Source of the DNA: a virus
IMG/VR virus record: IMGVR_UViG_3300047557_003752
Location: 1-23,245 of that record
Reading direction: 5' to 3' (one strand)
Length of the DNA stretch: 23,245 nt
Shown: positions 1 through 5,828 of the stretch, piece after piece
Position numbering within the stretch: the stretch's first letter is position 1
Layout of the letters: each line of letters starts with the position of its first letter
Notes under the pieces: model-generated
Told to the model about the DNA's origin: nothing
The model's input: the letters and a program-made list of their open reading frames with translations, nothing else
The model's database searches: none
Program-made: the position numbers and the translations under genes

Positions 1-327
1 GTCTAGTGGGTTCCTTTGACAATAAAAATCACTACCAACAAATAATGGACCACCTTCCAGATCTGTTAAATTATTATTAGTGCAATTAAAATAACCCATT
101 ACTCTTCTTGGAGAATATTTTAGTGAGTTTAAATTGTAACCACTAATACTGGAATATCCAGTGACCTTATCAATTACAACAGGTGGTAAATACCCTAACG
201 GTGTTGATTTTATTAATACTAAATCACCATCAACATTTATAACACCAGTATTAGGAGTTATTGTGTAATTTCCATCAACGTAATAATACTCTAGAAATAC
301 TTCTTCTATTCTTTTTATATTAAGCAT
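1..327 (-). CDS. Partial leucine-rich-repeat-like phage protein (C-terminus outside window)
   Basis: The open frame runs from an ATG at 325-327 leftward off the window edge, giving 109 codons with no stop. A purine-rich GGAGAG lies 5 bases upstream of the ATG and a late promoter octamer lies further up, so the start is well supported. The last part reads LTDLEGGPLFVGSDFYCQ, a pattern of the irregular leucine-rich repeats (L-x-x-L-x-G-x-P-x-x-V-x-G-x-F-x-C) found in many phage and giant-virus proteins of unknown role. The N-terminal 70 residues (beginning MLNIKRIEEVFLEYYYVDGN) look beta-rich and contain paired Gly/Asp turns. No signal peptide or membrane segment is seen. Late expression suggests a structural or virion-associated job, but function cannot be assigned. 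Only the N-terminal part can be judged here. Confidence 0.75.
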   Translation of the reverse strand, partial: MLNIKRIEEVFLEYYYVDGNYTITPNTGVINVDGDLVLIKSTPLGYLPPVVIDKVTGYSSISGYNLNSLKYSPRRVMGYFNCTNNNLTDLEGGPLFVGSDFYCQRNPLD

Positions 328-345
328 TTAGACTCTCCAAATGAA

Positions 346-353
346 TATTTATC
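346..353 (-). promoter_or_regulatory. Late promoter octamer GATAAATA (minus strand)
   Basis: The minus strand reads GATAAATA, one base from the T4 late consensus TATAAATA recognised by the gp55 sigma factor. If the octamer covers -13 to -6, transcription would start near position 340 and give a leader of about 13 bases containing GGAGAG before the ATG at 327. It forms a divergent pair with the plus-strand octamer at 396-403. Confidence 0.7.
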
Positions 354-395
354 AGGTACAAAAATCTATTCCTAAACGTACATAGTTGATGCTAC

Positions 396-403
396 GATAA
401 ATA
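396..403 (+). promoter_or_regulatory. Late promoter octamer GATAAATA
   Basis: GATAAATA sits 24 bases before the ATG of the gene at 428. The predicted +1 near 409 would give a leader of about 19 bases holding a GAAGG ribosome binding site. It is divergent from the minus-strand octamer at 346-353. Confidence 0.7.
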
Positions 404-427
404 ACATATATTGAAGGTTTAAAACAT

Positions 428-775
428 ATGAAAGCAACAGAAATTTTTGAGGGGTATGAAAAAGTTAATATTGATTACAGCATTCAAGAAGCTTTGCCTC
501 CAACAATAAGTGTCCCTGATATGGATCAGTATTATGAATATTACAGATTTCTTGTTGCAATTGCTGGTCAACCTGAATCAGCAATACCACTACAAGGTCC
601 TATAGCTGACGGTACTTATATCGCGCCATATACCAAGCAAGAAATGGAACATGTTATAGACGTTTTAAATAAAATGGGTAAAAAACATAACTTTGTCACG
701 AGAAAACCCAGTATTGAAACAAAAAATGTAAATAAGAAAAGCCCAGTTCGCGTGTTTAAAGATTACGATGAGTAA
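428..775 (+). CDS. T4-like phage hypothetical protein, stand-alone ALPPT/KSPVR module
   Basis: This 115-residue protein has no recognised enzymatic domain. It is clearly related to the N-terminal 115 residues of the next gene: both open with MK...IFE, carry an ALPPT motif followed by a V-P step near residues 22-31, a tyrosine-rich segment (YYEYYRF here, YMQYRH there) and end with KSPVR-x-F. Proteins with this arrangement recur in T4-like phages, to my recollection without a known function. It is transcribed from the late promoter at 396-403 and lies 6 bases upstream of the next gene, so the two are almost certainly co-translated. Late expression suggests a virion or assembly role. The start ATG is preceded by GAAGG about 11 bases upstream. 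It looks soluble, with no membrane segment or signal peptide. Confidence 0.75.
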   Translation: MKATEIFEGYEKVNIDYSIQEALPPTISVPDMDQYYEYYRFLVAIAGQPESAIPLQGPIADGTYIAPYTKQEMEHVIDVLNKMGKKHNFVTRKPSIETKNVNKKSPVRVFKDYDE

Positions 776-781
776 AAATTC

Positions 782-1573
782 ATGAAATTAAAAGATATTT
801 TTGAAGCAGACGAATCAAGATTTGATATTGAAAATGCATTACCACCTACATATGTAATTCCAAAATTACAAAGTAGTGACGCATATATGCAGTATAGACA
901 CTCAGTTGCTATGGCATCCGCATTGTCACGTCAATCTATTGGCAAAAAGCAAAGTATATGGGGCGAAAATCAAGCAGTTGTATGCTATGTTGATGCAGAA
1001 AAAGAGATTTTAGATATAGCAAATAAAATTATGGGGGTTGAAAGTATTCCTTTGAGCAACACTTCAAGTACTGAAAGCAAGAGTGTTTTTACAAAAAGCC
1101 CTGTAAGAAAGTTCATGGATATTACAGAATCAAAAGACATGCATTCAGAAAGTTCTTATGGCACAATAGTAAAGGTTGACTTAAATAAAGAAGTAGCAAA
1201 AGATCTATACAATTGGTGTGATACTAACGGTATAAGTTGCATTCAACCAGACAAAATGCATTGCACATTACTTTATAGCAAAATACCCGTAAAAAAACTT
1301 ATGCAACTTAACGGTCTCAATATTAAACCATCTGCGAAAATTTTAAACTGGAAAATGCTGGGACGTGCATTAGTGCTTGAGTTGGACTGTCCTGTTTTTC
1401 ATGTTGTTCATTCTTTTTGTAAAAAACATGGGGGCATACATGAGTATGATGAATATATCCCCCATTTAACTGTGAACTATTCTTGGGATAAACCACCCCC
1501 AAAACAAATTCCTAAAATAAACTTGCAGTTTAGCAACATAAAAATTGAACAAATAGACCCAAACTTTGGGTAA
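782..1573 (+). CDS. Fusion: phage ALPPT/KSPVR module + 2H phosphodiesterase (Acb1-like) domain
   Basis: The 263-residue product has two parts. Residues 1-115 repeat the module of the preceding gene (ALPPTYVIP at 19-27, YMQYRH at 35-40, KSPVR at 105-109). Residues 124-263 form a 2H phosphoesterase: the first histidine motif is H160-C-T162 followed by LLYS, the second is H228-L-T230 followed by VNYSW, and a SYGT strand at 125-128 begins the domain. This spacing and the LHxTLLYS-type signature match the anti-CBASS nuclease Acb1 (T4 gene 57B product), which hydrolyses cyclic oligonucleotide signals; other 2H enzymes (LigT/CPDase) share the motifs, so Acb1 activity is inferred. The Acb1 family is usually about 150 residues without this N-terminal extension. 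It is co-transcribed from the late promoter at 396-403, which would be late for a counter-defence enzyme. A terminator hairpin follows the stop at once. Confidence 0.82.
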   Translation: MKLKDIFEADESRFDIENALPPTYVIPKLQSSDAYMQYRHSVAMASALSRQSIGKKQSIWGENQAVVCYVDAEKEILDIANKIMGVESIPLSNTSSTESKSVFTKSPVRKFMDITESKDMHSESSYGTIVKVDLNKEVAKDLYNWCDTNGISCIQPDKMHCTLLYSKIPVKKLMQLNGLNIKPSAKILNWKMLGRALVLELDCPVFHVVHSFCKKHGGIHEYDEYIPHLTVNYSWDKPPPKQIPKINLQFSNIKIEQIDPNFG

Positions 1574-1578
1574 AATTT

Positions 1579-1603
1579 GAAAGCCCTAAATACAAGGGCT
1601 TTC
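1579..1603. terminator. Bidirectional terminator hairpin between convergent genes
   Basis: GAAAGCCCT (1579-1587) pairs perfectly with AGGGCTTTC (1595-1603) around a 7-base loop. It lies between the stop of the plus-strand fusion gene (1573) and the stop of the minus-strand speD-like gene (1606). U-rich flanks are short on both strands, so it may terminate or simply protect both 3' ends. Confidence 0.65.
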
Positions 1604-1605
1604 AG

Positions 1606-1968
1606 TCAGGCTTGACGTGTTAAGTACGTGATTCTTACTGTTTCAGCACCAAAAAACTCTTTTACAGTGTCAACTACAGTTGTGTTGTCAAAAGTCTTGC
1701 AACTAAAGATATCAAAATATGCAGTATTGTCCCTGTCAACAAAATGTGCACAAATATTACTGGTTTCAATTAGTTGAACCATTGAATGACCAGCTTTACT
1801 TGGGTCATGCGTCGCAAAATGCTCAACAATTGGTTCTCCATATGCCTTCATATCAATTCTCTTAACTAGTTCTTTCGTAAAATTCTTAATATTCTCAGAA
1901 CTTTTAATCTTTTCATTATCGCAACCACCACAATCCAGTATTAAATGATAACCCCAGTATGTTCCCAT
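1606..1968 (-). CDS. speD: S-adenosylmethionine decarboxylase homologue (pyruvoyl enzyme, SpeD/AdoMetDC family)
   Basis: The 120-residue protein matches the short prokaryotic AdoMetDC fold in length and pattern: GYHLILDCGGCD opening (residues 6-17), HSMVQLIETSNICAH core and YFDIFSC. Aligned by eye with the Thermotoga maritima enzyme, the four key residues are present: S62 (Ser55), S70 (Ser63, the residue that becomes pyruvoyl by self-cleavage), H75 (His68) and C90 (Cys83). The residue before the cleaved serine is Thr69 instead of the usual Glu, and WPE after the histidine is replaced by FVDR. The known reaction makes decarboxylated AdoMet for spermidine synthesis; relatives have shifted to arginine or ornithine decarboxylation, so the substrate is open. 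I place the start at the ATG at 1968, with AAGGAG upstream, rather than at the in-frame TTG at 1989. It has its own consensus late promoter. Confidence 0.85.
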   Translation of the reverse strand: MGTYWGYHLILDCGGCDNEKIKSSENIKNFTKELVKRIDMKAYGEPIVEHFATHDPSKAGHSMVQLIETSNICAHFVDRDNTAYFDIFSCKTFDNTTVVDTVKEFFGAETVRITYLTRQA

Positions 1969-2001
1969 GCCTTTTTTCTCCTTTTTCAAAAGTTGGTGCG
2001 A

Positions 2002-2009
2002 TATTTATA
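2002..2009 (-). promoter_or_regulatory. Late promoter octamer TATAAATA (exact consensus, minus strand)
   Basis: The minus strand reads TATAAATA, identical to the T4 late consensus. The predicted start near 1996 gives a leader of about 28 bases with AAGGAG before the speD-like ATG. It also argues that the gene does not start further upstream. Confidence 0.8.
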
Positions 2010-2039
2010 TATTTTTGACAAGAAAAAAATAGTAAAAAT

Positions 2040-2047
2040 GATAAATA
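2040..2047 (+). promoter_or_regulatory. Late promoter octamer GATAAATA
   Basis: GATAAATA lies 27 bases before the ATG at 2074; the predicted +1 near 2053 leaves a leader of about 21 bases with a GAAGAG stretch. It is divergent from the TATAAATA at 2002-2009, and it rules out the upstream in-frame starts for the HAD gene. Confidence 0.7.
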
Positions 2048-2073
2048 TTTCTAAATCTTGGAAGAGAAAAATT

Positions 2074-2925
2074 ATGGCAAACGACAAGTACACAATTCAG
2101 GAAAAGAAAAATAAAAACAAAAAACGAAAAGGATGCCACGATAACTATCCTAGCCAAAGTAGTCGCAGACTTAAATGCTATATTGAAAAGAAGTATGGTG
2201 GTCTGCCCAATTGTGTAAAAGCTACCAGAATAGTAAATGACAGCGATGCTCCACACTATTATAGAAAAGCTGCAGCATGGTATAAAAACCTGCATTGTAA
2301 AGGGAAAAAGCAGATACGAGAAGATGACCCCACACATAAAAGTGAAGGATCTGCCCTTACTATTTTTGATTTAGATGATACATTGGTTGTAACTCAGGCC
2401 AAGCATAAAGTTATTAGACCTGGAAAATCAACACTGATTTTAAATGATAAACAAAAAGAATCATATGTATTAAAACCAGGTGAAAAGTTTGATGATAGTG
2501 ACTTTCAAAGTAGTGAAAAATTTCATGATACGGCTAAACCTATTGAAAATATTATGAAGAAAGCTCAACATACCCTTAGAAGCATTGGTAAACGTCCAAG
2601 TTCTCGCATAGTAGTAGTCACTGCCCGTAAAAAAATGGATGATTCTGACCTGTTTATGGATTCTATGGAAAAACTAGGTCTGGATATGAGTAAAATACAT
2701 GTTTATTATGCAGGGAATTTGAAAAAAGGAACTAGTGACGAAAACAAGAAGTCATTAATCCGAAATTTAATTATATCTGGGCCATACACAGAAGTTAGGT
2801 TATTTGATGATAAACTTGAAAATCTTGAAGCGTTCTTAAAACTTAAGATTGAGTTTCCGGATGTAAAATTCTCAGCATATCCAGTACTTAGAAATGGTAA
2901 AATGGGTAAGCCAATTATTGTATGA
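2074..2925 (+). CDS. HAD-superfamily hydrolase-like protein with basic, Cys-bearing N-terminal region
   Basis: The 283-residue protein has a complete set of HAD motifs: motif I D99-L-D101-D-T (TIFDLDDTLV), motif II T183 in VVVTAR, a motif III lysine around K225/K226, and motif IV D245-D246 in RLFDDKLEN. These support Mg-dependent phosphate chemistry, probably phosphatase. Residues 1-90 are very basic and contain four spread cysteines (21, 35, 47, 75) and the conserved-looking stretch RRLKCYIEKKYGGLPNC. That part may bind nucleic acid or metal; this is inference. An open frame extends upstream to 1945, but the late promoter at 2040-2047 and the position of MANDKYT favour the ATG at 2074. The late promoter suggests action during assembly or on the virion. 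Its substrate is unknown; a PNK-type 3'-phosphatase is less likely here because a better match exists at 18.9 kb. Confidence 0.75.
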   Translation: MANDKYTIQEKKNKNKKRKGCHDNYPSQSSRRLKCYIEKKYGGLPNCVKATRIVNDSDAPHYYRKAAAWYKNLHCKGKKQIREDDPTHKSEGSALTIFDLDDTLVVTQAKHKVIRPGKSTLILNDKQKESYVLKPGEKFDDSDFQSSEKFHDTAKPIENIMKKAQHTLRSIGKRPSSRIVVVTARKKMDDSDLFMDSMEKLGLDMSKIHVYYAGNLKKGTSDENKKSLIRNLIISGPYTEVRLFDDKLENLEAFLKLKIEFPDVKFSAYPVLRNGKMGKPIIV

Positions 2926-2951
2926 TTTTAAATAATTTGTAATAATATCGT

Positions 2952-3416
2952 ATGGTTTTATTAATAGCACATCGCGCGTTAGTTGATGGTCCAAGTAGCA
3001 TCTTGGAAAATCATCCGGCAGAGATTGAATCTTGTATAAAAAACGGCTTAGACGTTGAAATAGACCTACGGTATATAGAAGGAAGATGGTATCTTGGACA
3101 TGATCTACCCTCATATGAGGTATCTGAACAATTTTTAACATCTATCAAGCATAAATCGTGGATTCATGCTAAAAATATTGAGTGTTTATATAAGCTATCT
3201 GAGCTAAAATGGGATGGAAACTTTTTTTGGCATCAAAATGATGACGTAACATTAACTAATTCTGGGTTTTTATGGACATATCCAGGTAAAACATTAACTA
3301 AACATAGCATTTGTGTTATGCCAGAATGGGTTCCAGAGCAATTTGACAATATGAAAAATCTAGATGTGTATGGAATATGCTCAGATTACATCAACAAAAT
3401 CAAATCAATGATTTGA
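2952..3416 (+). CDS. Minimal glycerophosphodiester phosphodiesterase-like protein (PLC-like TIM barrel)
   Basis: The first 51 residues carry the active-site signature of the GDPD/PLC-like phosphodiesterases: A-H7-R8, E19-N-H at 19-21, the acidic pair V-E36-I-D38-L-R, and G-H50-D51. The protein has only 154 residues, well short of the roughly 240-250 of typical bacterial GDPDs, so the C-terminal half of the barrel is reduced. Short proteins of this type occur in phages and environmental viruses. Known family members hydrolyse glycerophosphodiesters using Ca or Mg; the phage substrate could be a lipid, teichoic-acid or nucleotide diester. It follows the HAD gene by 26 bases without its own clear promoter or ribosome binding site, so it is probably expressed by read-through from 2040. 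No signal peptide is seen. Confidence 0.72.
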   Translation: MVLLIAHRALVDGPSSILENHPAEIESCIKNGLDVEIDLRYIEGRWYLGHDLPSYEVSEQFLTSIKHKSWIHAKNIECLYKLSELKWDGNFFWHQNDDVTLTNSGFLWTYPGKTLTKHSICVMPEWVPEQFDNMKNLDVYGICSDYINKIKSMI

Positions 3417-3429
3417 ATTACGCTTCTAC

Positions 3430-3437
3430 CATAAATA
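3430..3437 (+). promoter_or_regulatory. Late promoter octamer CATAAATA
   Basis: CATAAATA is one base from the late consensus. It ends only 4 bases before the ATG at 3442, so a transcript starting at the usual distance would begin at or just after that ATG. Either the mRNA is leaderless or the gene is read from upstream. Confidence 0.5.
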
Positions 3438-3441
3438 AAAG

Positions 3442-4419
3442 ATGAAATCTTTAATAGTTACAGGAGTGCTTTCACAACCATTTGGAAGTTGGCCTGTTGT
3501 TACACAAAGTGATGATGGAATAATATGGGATCCATACTCGGTTCCATGGTCAACTAATGAAGCTCCAACTAGTATAGTTACTGATGGAACTACAGTGGCT
3601 ATTTCAAACGGCAGAGGTTATCTCGCAACATCAACAGACCTTGCAAGTTACAGTCAAGTCACTGTATACGATGGTATGTACATATCAAGTTTAGTTTATA
3701 GCGATGGTTGGTGGATTGCAGCAGGACATAAGTATTATAAAAATGCCTACGGCCCATATTTACCCAAGAATGATATTGCTCAAATACATAGATCCTCTGA
3801 TGCAAATGGTCTTTGGACCATGGTGTGGATTCATCCTCAAGAAAACAGCTTTATCTATCAATCAAAAAAATTTATAAATGCTAAAATCACCCCAAGTTTG
3901 ACTGCCGATGTCATAGTTGCAGTAGGATCCGTTCAAGATGTGGGCGATGCATGGTACAGCCTTGACGACGGTGCAACATGGGTTCAAATAACAATTCCCA
4001 CACAGATTTCAAGACTTCTCAGTATTCAATTTGGCAGTGTTGGCAGCGAAGAATTTTGGTATTGGGGAAGCAATAACAATTTATACAAAACTAGTTATTT
4101 AATAAGTGACAACTGGCTTGAAGCCAGCGTGTCCACACCAACTAACATAGTTGATATGGCATCAGACGACGATGTTTTATTGGTTGCAGGGCAGAAACAA
4201 CTTCATTATACGGTTGATGGATCTTCATTTTTTGAACAATTTAATTCAGGATACGCAGTTGACAGAGTTCAATCCATAACAGTCACAGGTAATAAAAGAT
4301 ATTTGGCATTCTTTAGAAGTAATTTGACACAATATACATATATGCTGTCGGATGATACGGTAACATGGGCAAAGTACAATAACAATATTACAGTTTGCGG
4401 TACTACACTTAGTCCTTAG
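3442..4419 (+). CDS. Beta-propeller-like Asp-box/BNR repeat protein, probable virion or adsorption protein
   Basis: The 325-residue protein is built from about six similar blades. Each has a strand followed by a short Asp/Ser-x-Asp-G-x-x-W turn, for example SDDGIIWDPY near the start, SSDANGLWTMVW, YSLDDGATWVQI, YTVDGSSFFEQF and SDDTVTWAKY near the end. Such Asp-box repeats occur in sialidases, Vps10-like propellers and phage tail-associated proteins. No sialidase Arg triad is evident, so a binding or structural role is more likely than an enzymatic one. It sits in the late region upstream of dsbA. The start is uncertain: there is no ribosome binding site and the late octamer at 3430-3437 nearly touches the ATG. 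No coiled coil or collagen-like stem of a classic tail fibre is visible. Confidence 0.7.
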   Translation: MKSLIVTGVLSQPFGSWPVVTQSDDGIIWDPYSVPWSTNEAPTSIVTDGTTVAISNGRGYLATSTDLASYSQVTVYDGMYISSLVYSDGWWIAAGHKYYKNAYGPYLPKNDIAQIHRSSDANGLWTMVWIHPQENSFIYQSKKFINAKITPSLTADVIVAVGSVQDVGDAWYSLDDGATWVQITIPTQISRLLSIQFGSVGSEEFWYWGSNNNLYKTSYLISDNWLEASVSTPTNIVDMASDDDVLLVAGQKQLHYTVDGSSFFEQFNSGYAVDRVQSITVTGNKRYLAFFRSNLTQYTYMLSDDTVTWAKYNNNITVCGTTLSP

Positions 4420-4476
4420 TTGACATCCTGACATAAATTTGGCAAGGTTATACATCATACATATAGGAGATAAAAT

Positions 4477-4749
4477 ATGTCACTATCAGCACTGTCCAGT
4501 ACAGACAAGCAGCGAATCAAGACCATGGTTGATGAAGGTGTACAAGTTCTTTCAGATATTGAAAATATGAAAGAAGGTCTGAAGGACACCGTTGAAGCAA
4601 TAAGTGAAGAGTTGGATATTAAAAAGACCGTACTAAACAAGGCTATTAAAGTTGCATTCAAAAATAGTCAAAGTAAGGACAAGCTCTCTGAAAGTAGAGT
4701 TGAACTTGACGATATTGAACAAATACTAATGGCCGCAGGCAGAGCATAA
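4477..4749 (+). CDS. dsbA: DsbA-like dsDNA-binding protein (late transcription)
   Basis: The 90-residue protein is small, charged and helical. It starts MSLSALSSTDKQRIK and continues with an amphipathic pattern (EGVQVLSDIENMKEGL, then ISEELDIKKTVLNKAIKVA) that I recognise as the T4-like phage DsbA family, the double-stranded DNA-binding protein associated with late promoters. T4 DsbA has a similar length (about 89 residues). AGGAGATAAAAT gives a strong ribosome binding site, and a strong intrinsic terminator follows 8 bases after the stop. It probably acts in the infected cell by binding DNA near late promoters and helping gp55/gp33-dependent transcription. No clear promoter precedes it; TGACAT is repeated at 4421-4426 and 4429-4434, but no -10 box lies at proper spacing. 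Confidence 0.75.
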   Translation: MSLSALSSTDKQRIKTMVDEGVQVLSDIENMKEGLKDTVEAISEELDIKKTVLNKAIKVAFKNSQSKDKLSESRVELDDIEQILMAAGRA

Positions 4750-4757
4750 TTATAAGG

Positions 4758-4789
4758 AAAGCGACTGATATTATATCAGTCGCTTTTTT
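4758..4789 (+). terminator. Strong intrinsic terminator after dsbA
   Basis: AAAGCGACTGATA (4758-4770) pairs perfectly with TATCAGTCGCTTT (4774-4786), a 13-bp stem with a 3-base loop, followed by a run of T to 4789. It should end the late transcript through dsbA. The next ATG is only 7 bases beyond the T run. Confidence 0.9.
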
Positions 4790-4795
4790 ACATTC

Positions 4796-5782
4796 ATGAG
4801 TAATTGGATATTTGTCACTGGTGGAGCCGGTTATATTGGCTCCCATATATGTGCAAGGCTAAAAGAAGATAGCAATAATAAAGTTTTATTAATTGATATT
4901 AATGGAAAATTATACCCGCATGCAACACAGTATTGTGATCTGTTTGCTGATGAAGATTTTTCTGGTCAATTAGTAAATGAAGTGTTGCTACGATATAGAC
5001 CGTCAACCGTCATTCATGCCGCAGAAGATAATAAAATAAATTTTTCTGATGGTCCGTATGAATCCTGGAAAAATAATCATATAAAAAATCTTGAATTTAT
5101 GAATGCATGTGCCAAAGCAGGAGTTAAAAAGTTTATATATTTAAGTAGTGACTCAGTATATTCTAATAGTGCCAATATTCTAAAAGAAACTGACAAGGTA
5201 TATCCAAACGGATGCCTGTCCCGTAATAAATTGTCAACTGAATTTTCATTAAGCGATTTTTACGTGTATTACGGTATGAATAACATTAGTTTTAGAATAT
5301 CAAATGTTTTTGGCTGTAATCAAAAATATAATTTAGGACCACTGTATAAATCACATGGCGTTCAATACAACATTTTTGAATCATTAGTTTTAAATAAACC
5401 TTTTGAAATATACGGTTCAGACTGGAACACAAAAGATGGCACGTTAGTGCGTGATTTTTTACATGTGGATGATGTGGTAGATGCAATAATTTCGTCCATA
5501 ACATGGCTTGATACAAATAATGGTTCACACTTTATGAATTTATCTTCCGGTGTAGGAATGTCACTGAACGAACTTAAATCACTAATTGAATCAACTTTAA
5601 GTGTCAACATCAATATGATTTATGCCGGTAGGGTTCCTGCAAAGCCTGACATACGCATACTAGATAATAGTTTAATTAAATCTAAACTAGCCTGGAAATG
5701 TAAAAGAGATTATAATGATGCAATAAGAAGTATGTTTCAATGGTATACAGGTAACATATTTAAATCTATTTGCTACTCTTGA
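4796..5782 (+). CDS. NAD(P)-dependent sugar-nucleotide epimerase/dehydratase (GalE-like extended SDR)
   Basis: The 328-residue protein opens with the Rossmann NAD-binding loop TGGAGYIGSH (residues 8-17), has the YLSSDSVY strand (115-122) carrying the catalytic serine, and a GalE-type VRDFLHVDDVVDA segment in the C-terminal half. Length and order fit UDP-glucose 4-epimerase or dTDP-glucose dehydratase relatives, which alter sugar nucleotides for surface polysaccharides. Oddly, the position expected for the catalytic tyrosine of YxxxK holds Leu141 (LSRNK, with K145 kept), so activity may be altered or lost. It starts 7 bases after a strong terminator, with no visible ribosome binding site or promoter. 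A phage role could be modification of host lipopolysaccharide or glycosylation of phage components; this is inference. Confidence 0.8.
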   Translation: MSNWIFVTGGAGYIGSHICARLKEDSNNKVLLIDINGKLYPHATQYCDLFADEDFSGQLVNEVLLRYRPSTVIHAAEDNKINFSDGPYESWKNNHIKNLEFMNACAKAGVKKFIYLSSDSVYSNSANILKETDKVYPNGCLSRNKLSTEFSLSDFYVYYGMNNISFRISNVFGCNQKYNLGPLYKSHGVQYNIFESLVLNKPFEIYGSDWNTKDGTLVRDFLHVDDVVDAIISSITWLDTNNGSHFMNLSSGVGMSLNELKSLIESTLSVNINMIYAGRVPAKPDIRILDNSLIKSKLAWKCKRDYNDAIRSMFQWYTGNIFKSICYS

Positions 5783-5806
5783 AGTTTTTGTACCGTCTGT
5801 TATAAT
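5779..5806 (+). promoter_or_regulatory. Sigma70-like promoter for DNA polymerase
   Basis: TTGAAG (5779-5784), a 16-base spacer and TATAAT (5801-5806) precede the polymerase ATG at 5829. The -35 overlaps the stop of the epimerase gene. It is the expected early or middle promoter for replication genes. Confidence 0.7.
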
Positions 5807-5828
5807 AAGAAAAGTGAGTTAAAATAAT

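Noticed and set aside
2005-2337. 110-residue minus-strand frame opposite the HAD gene
   Set aside because: It is rich in Phe/Ile/Leu as expected from the reverse of an AT-rich, Lys-rich gene, overlaps two late promoters and has no supporting signals.
4420-4454. TTGACA and CTGACA before dsbA as a promoter
   Set aside because: The only -10-like box (TATACA at 4449) is 23 or 15 bases away, outside good spacing.
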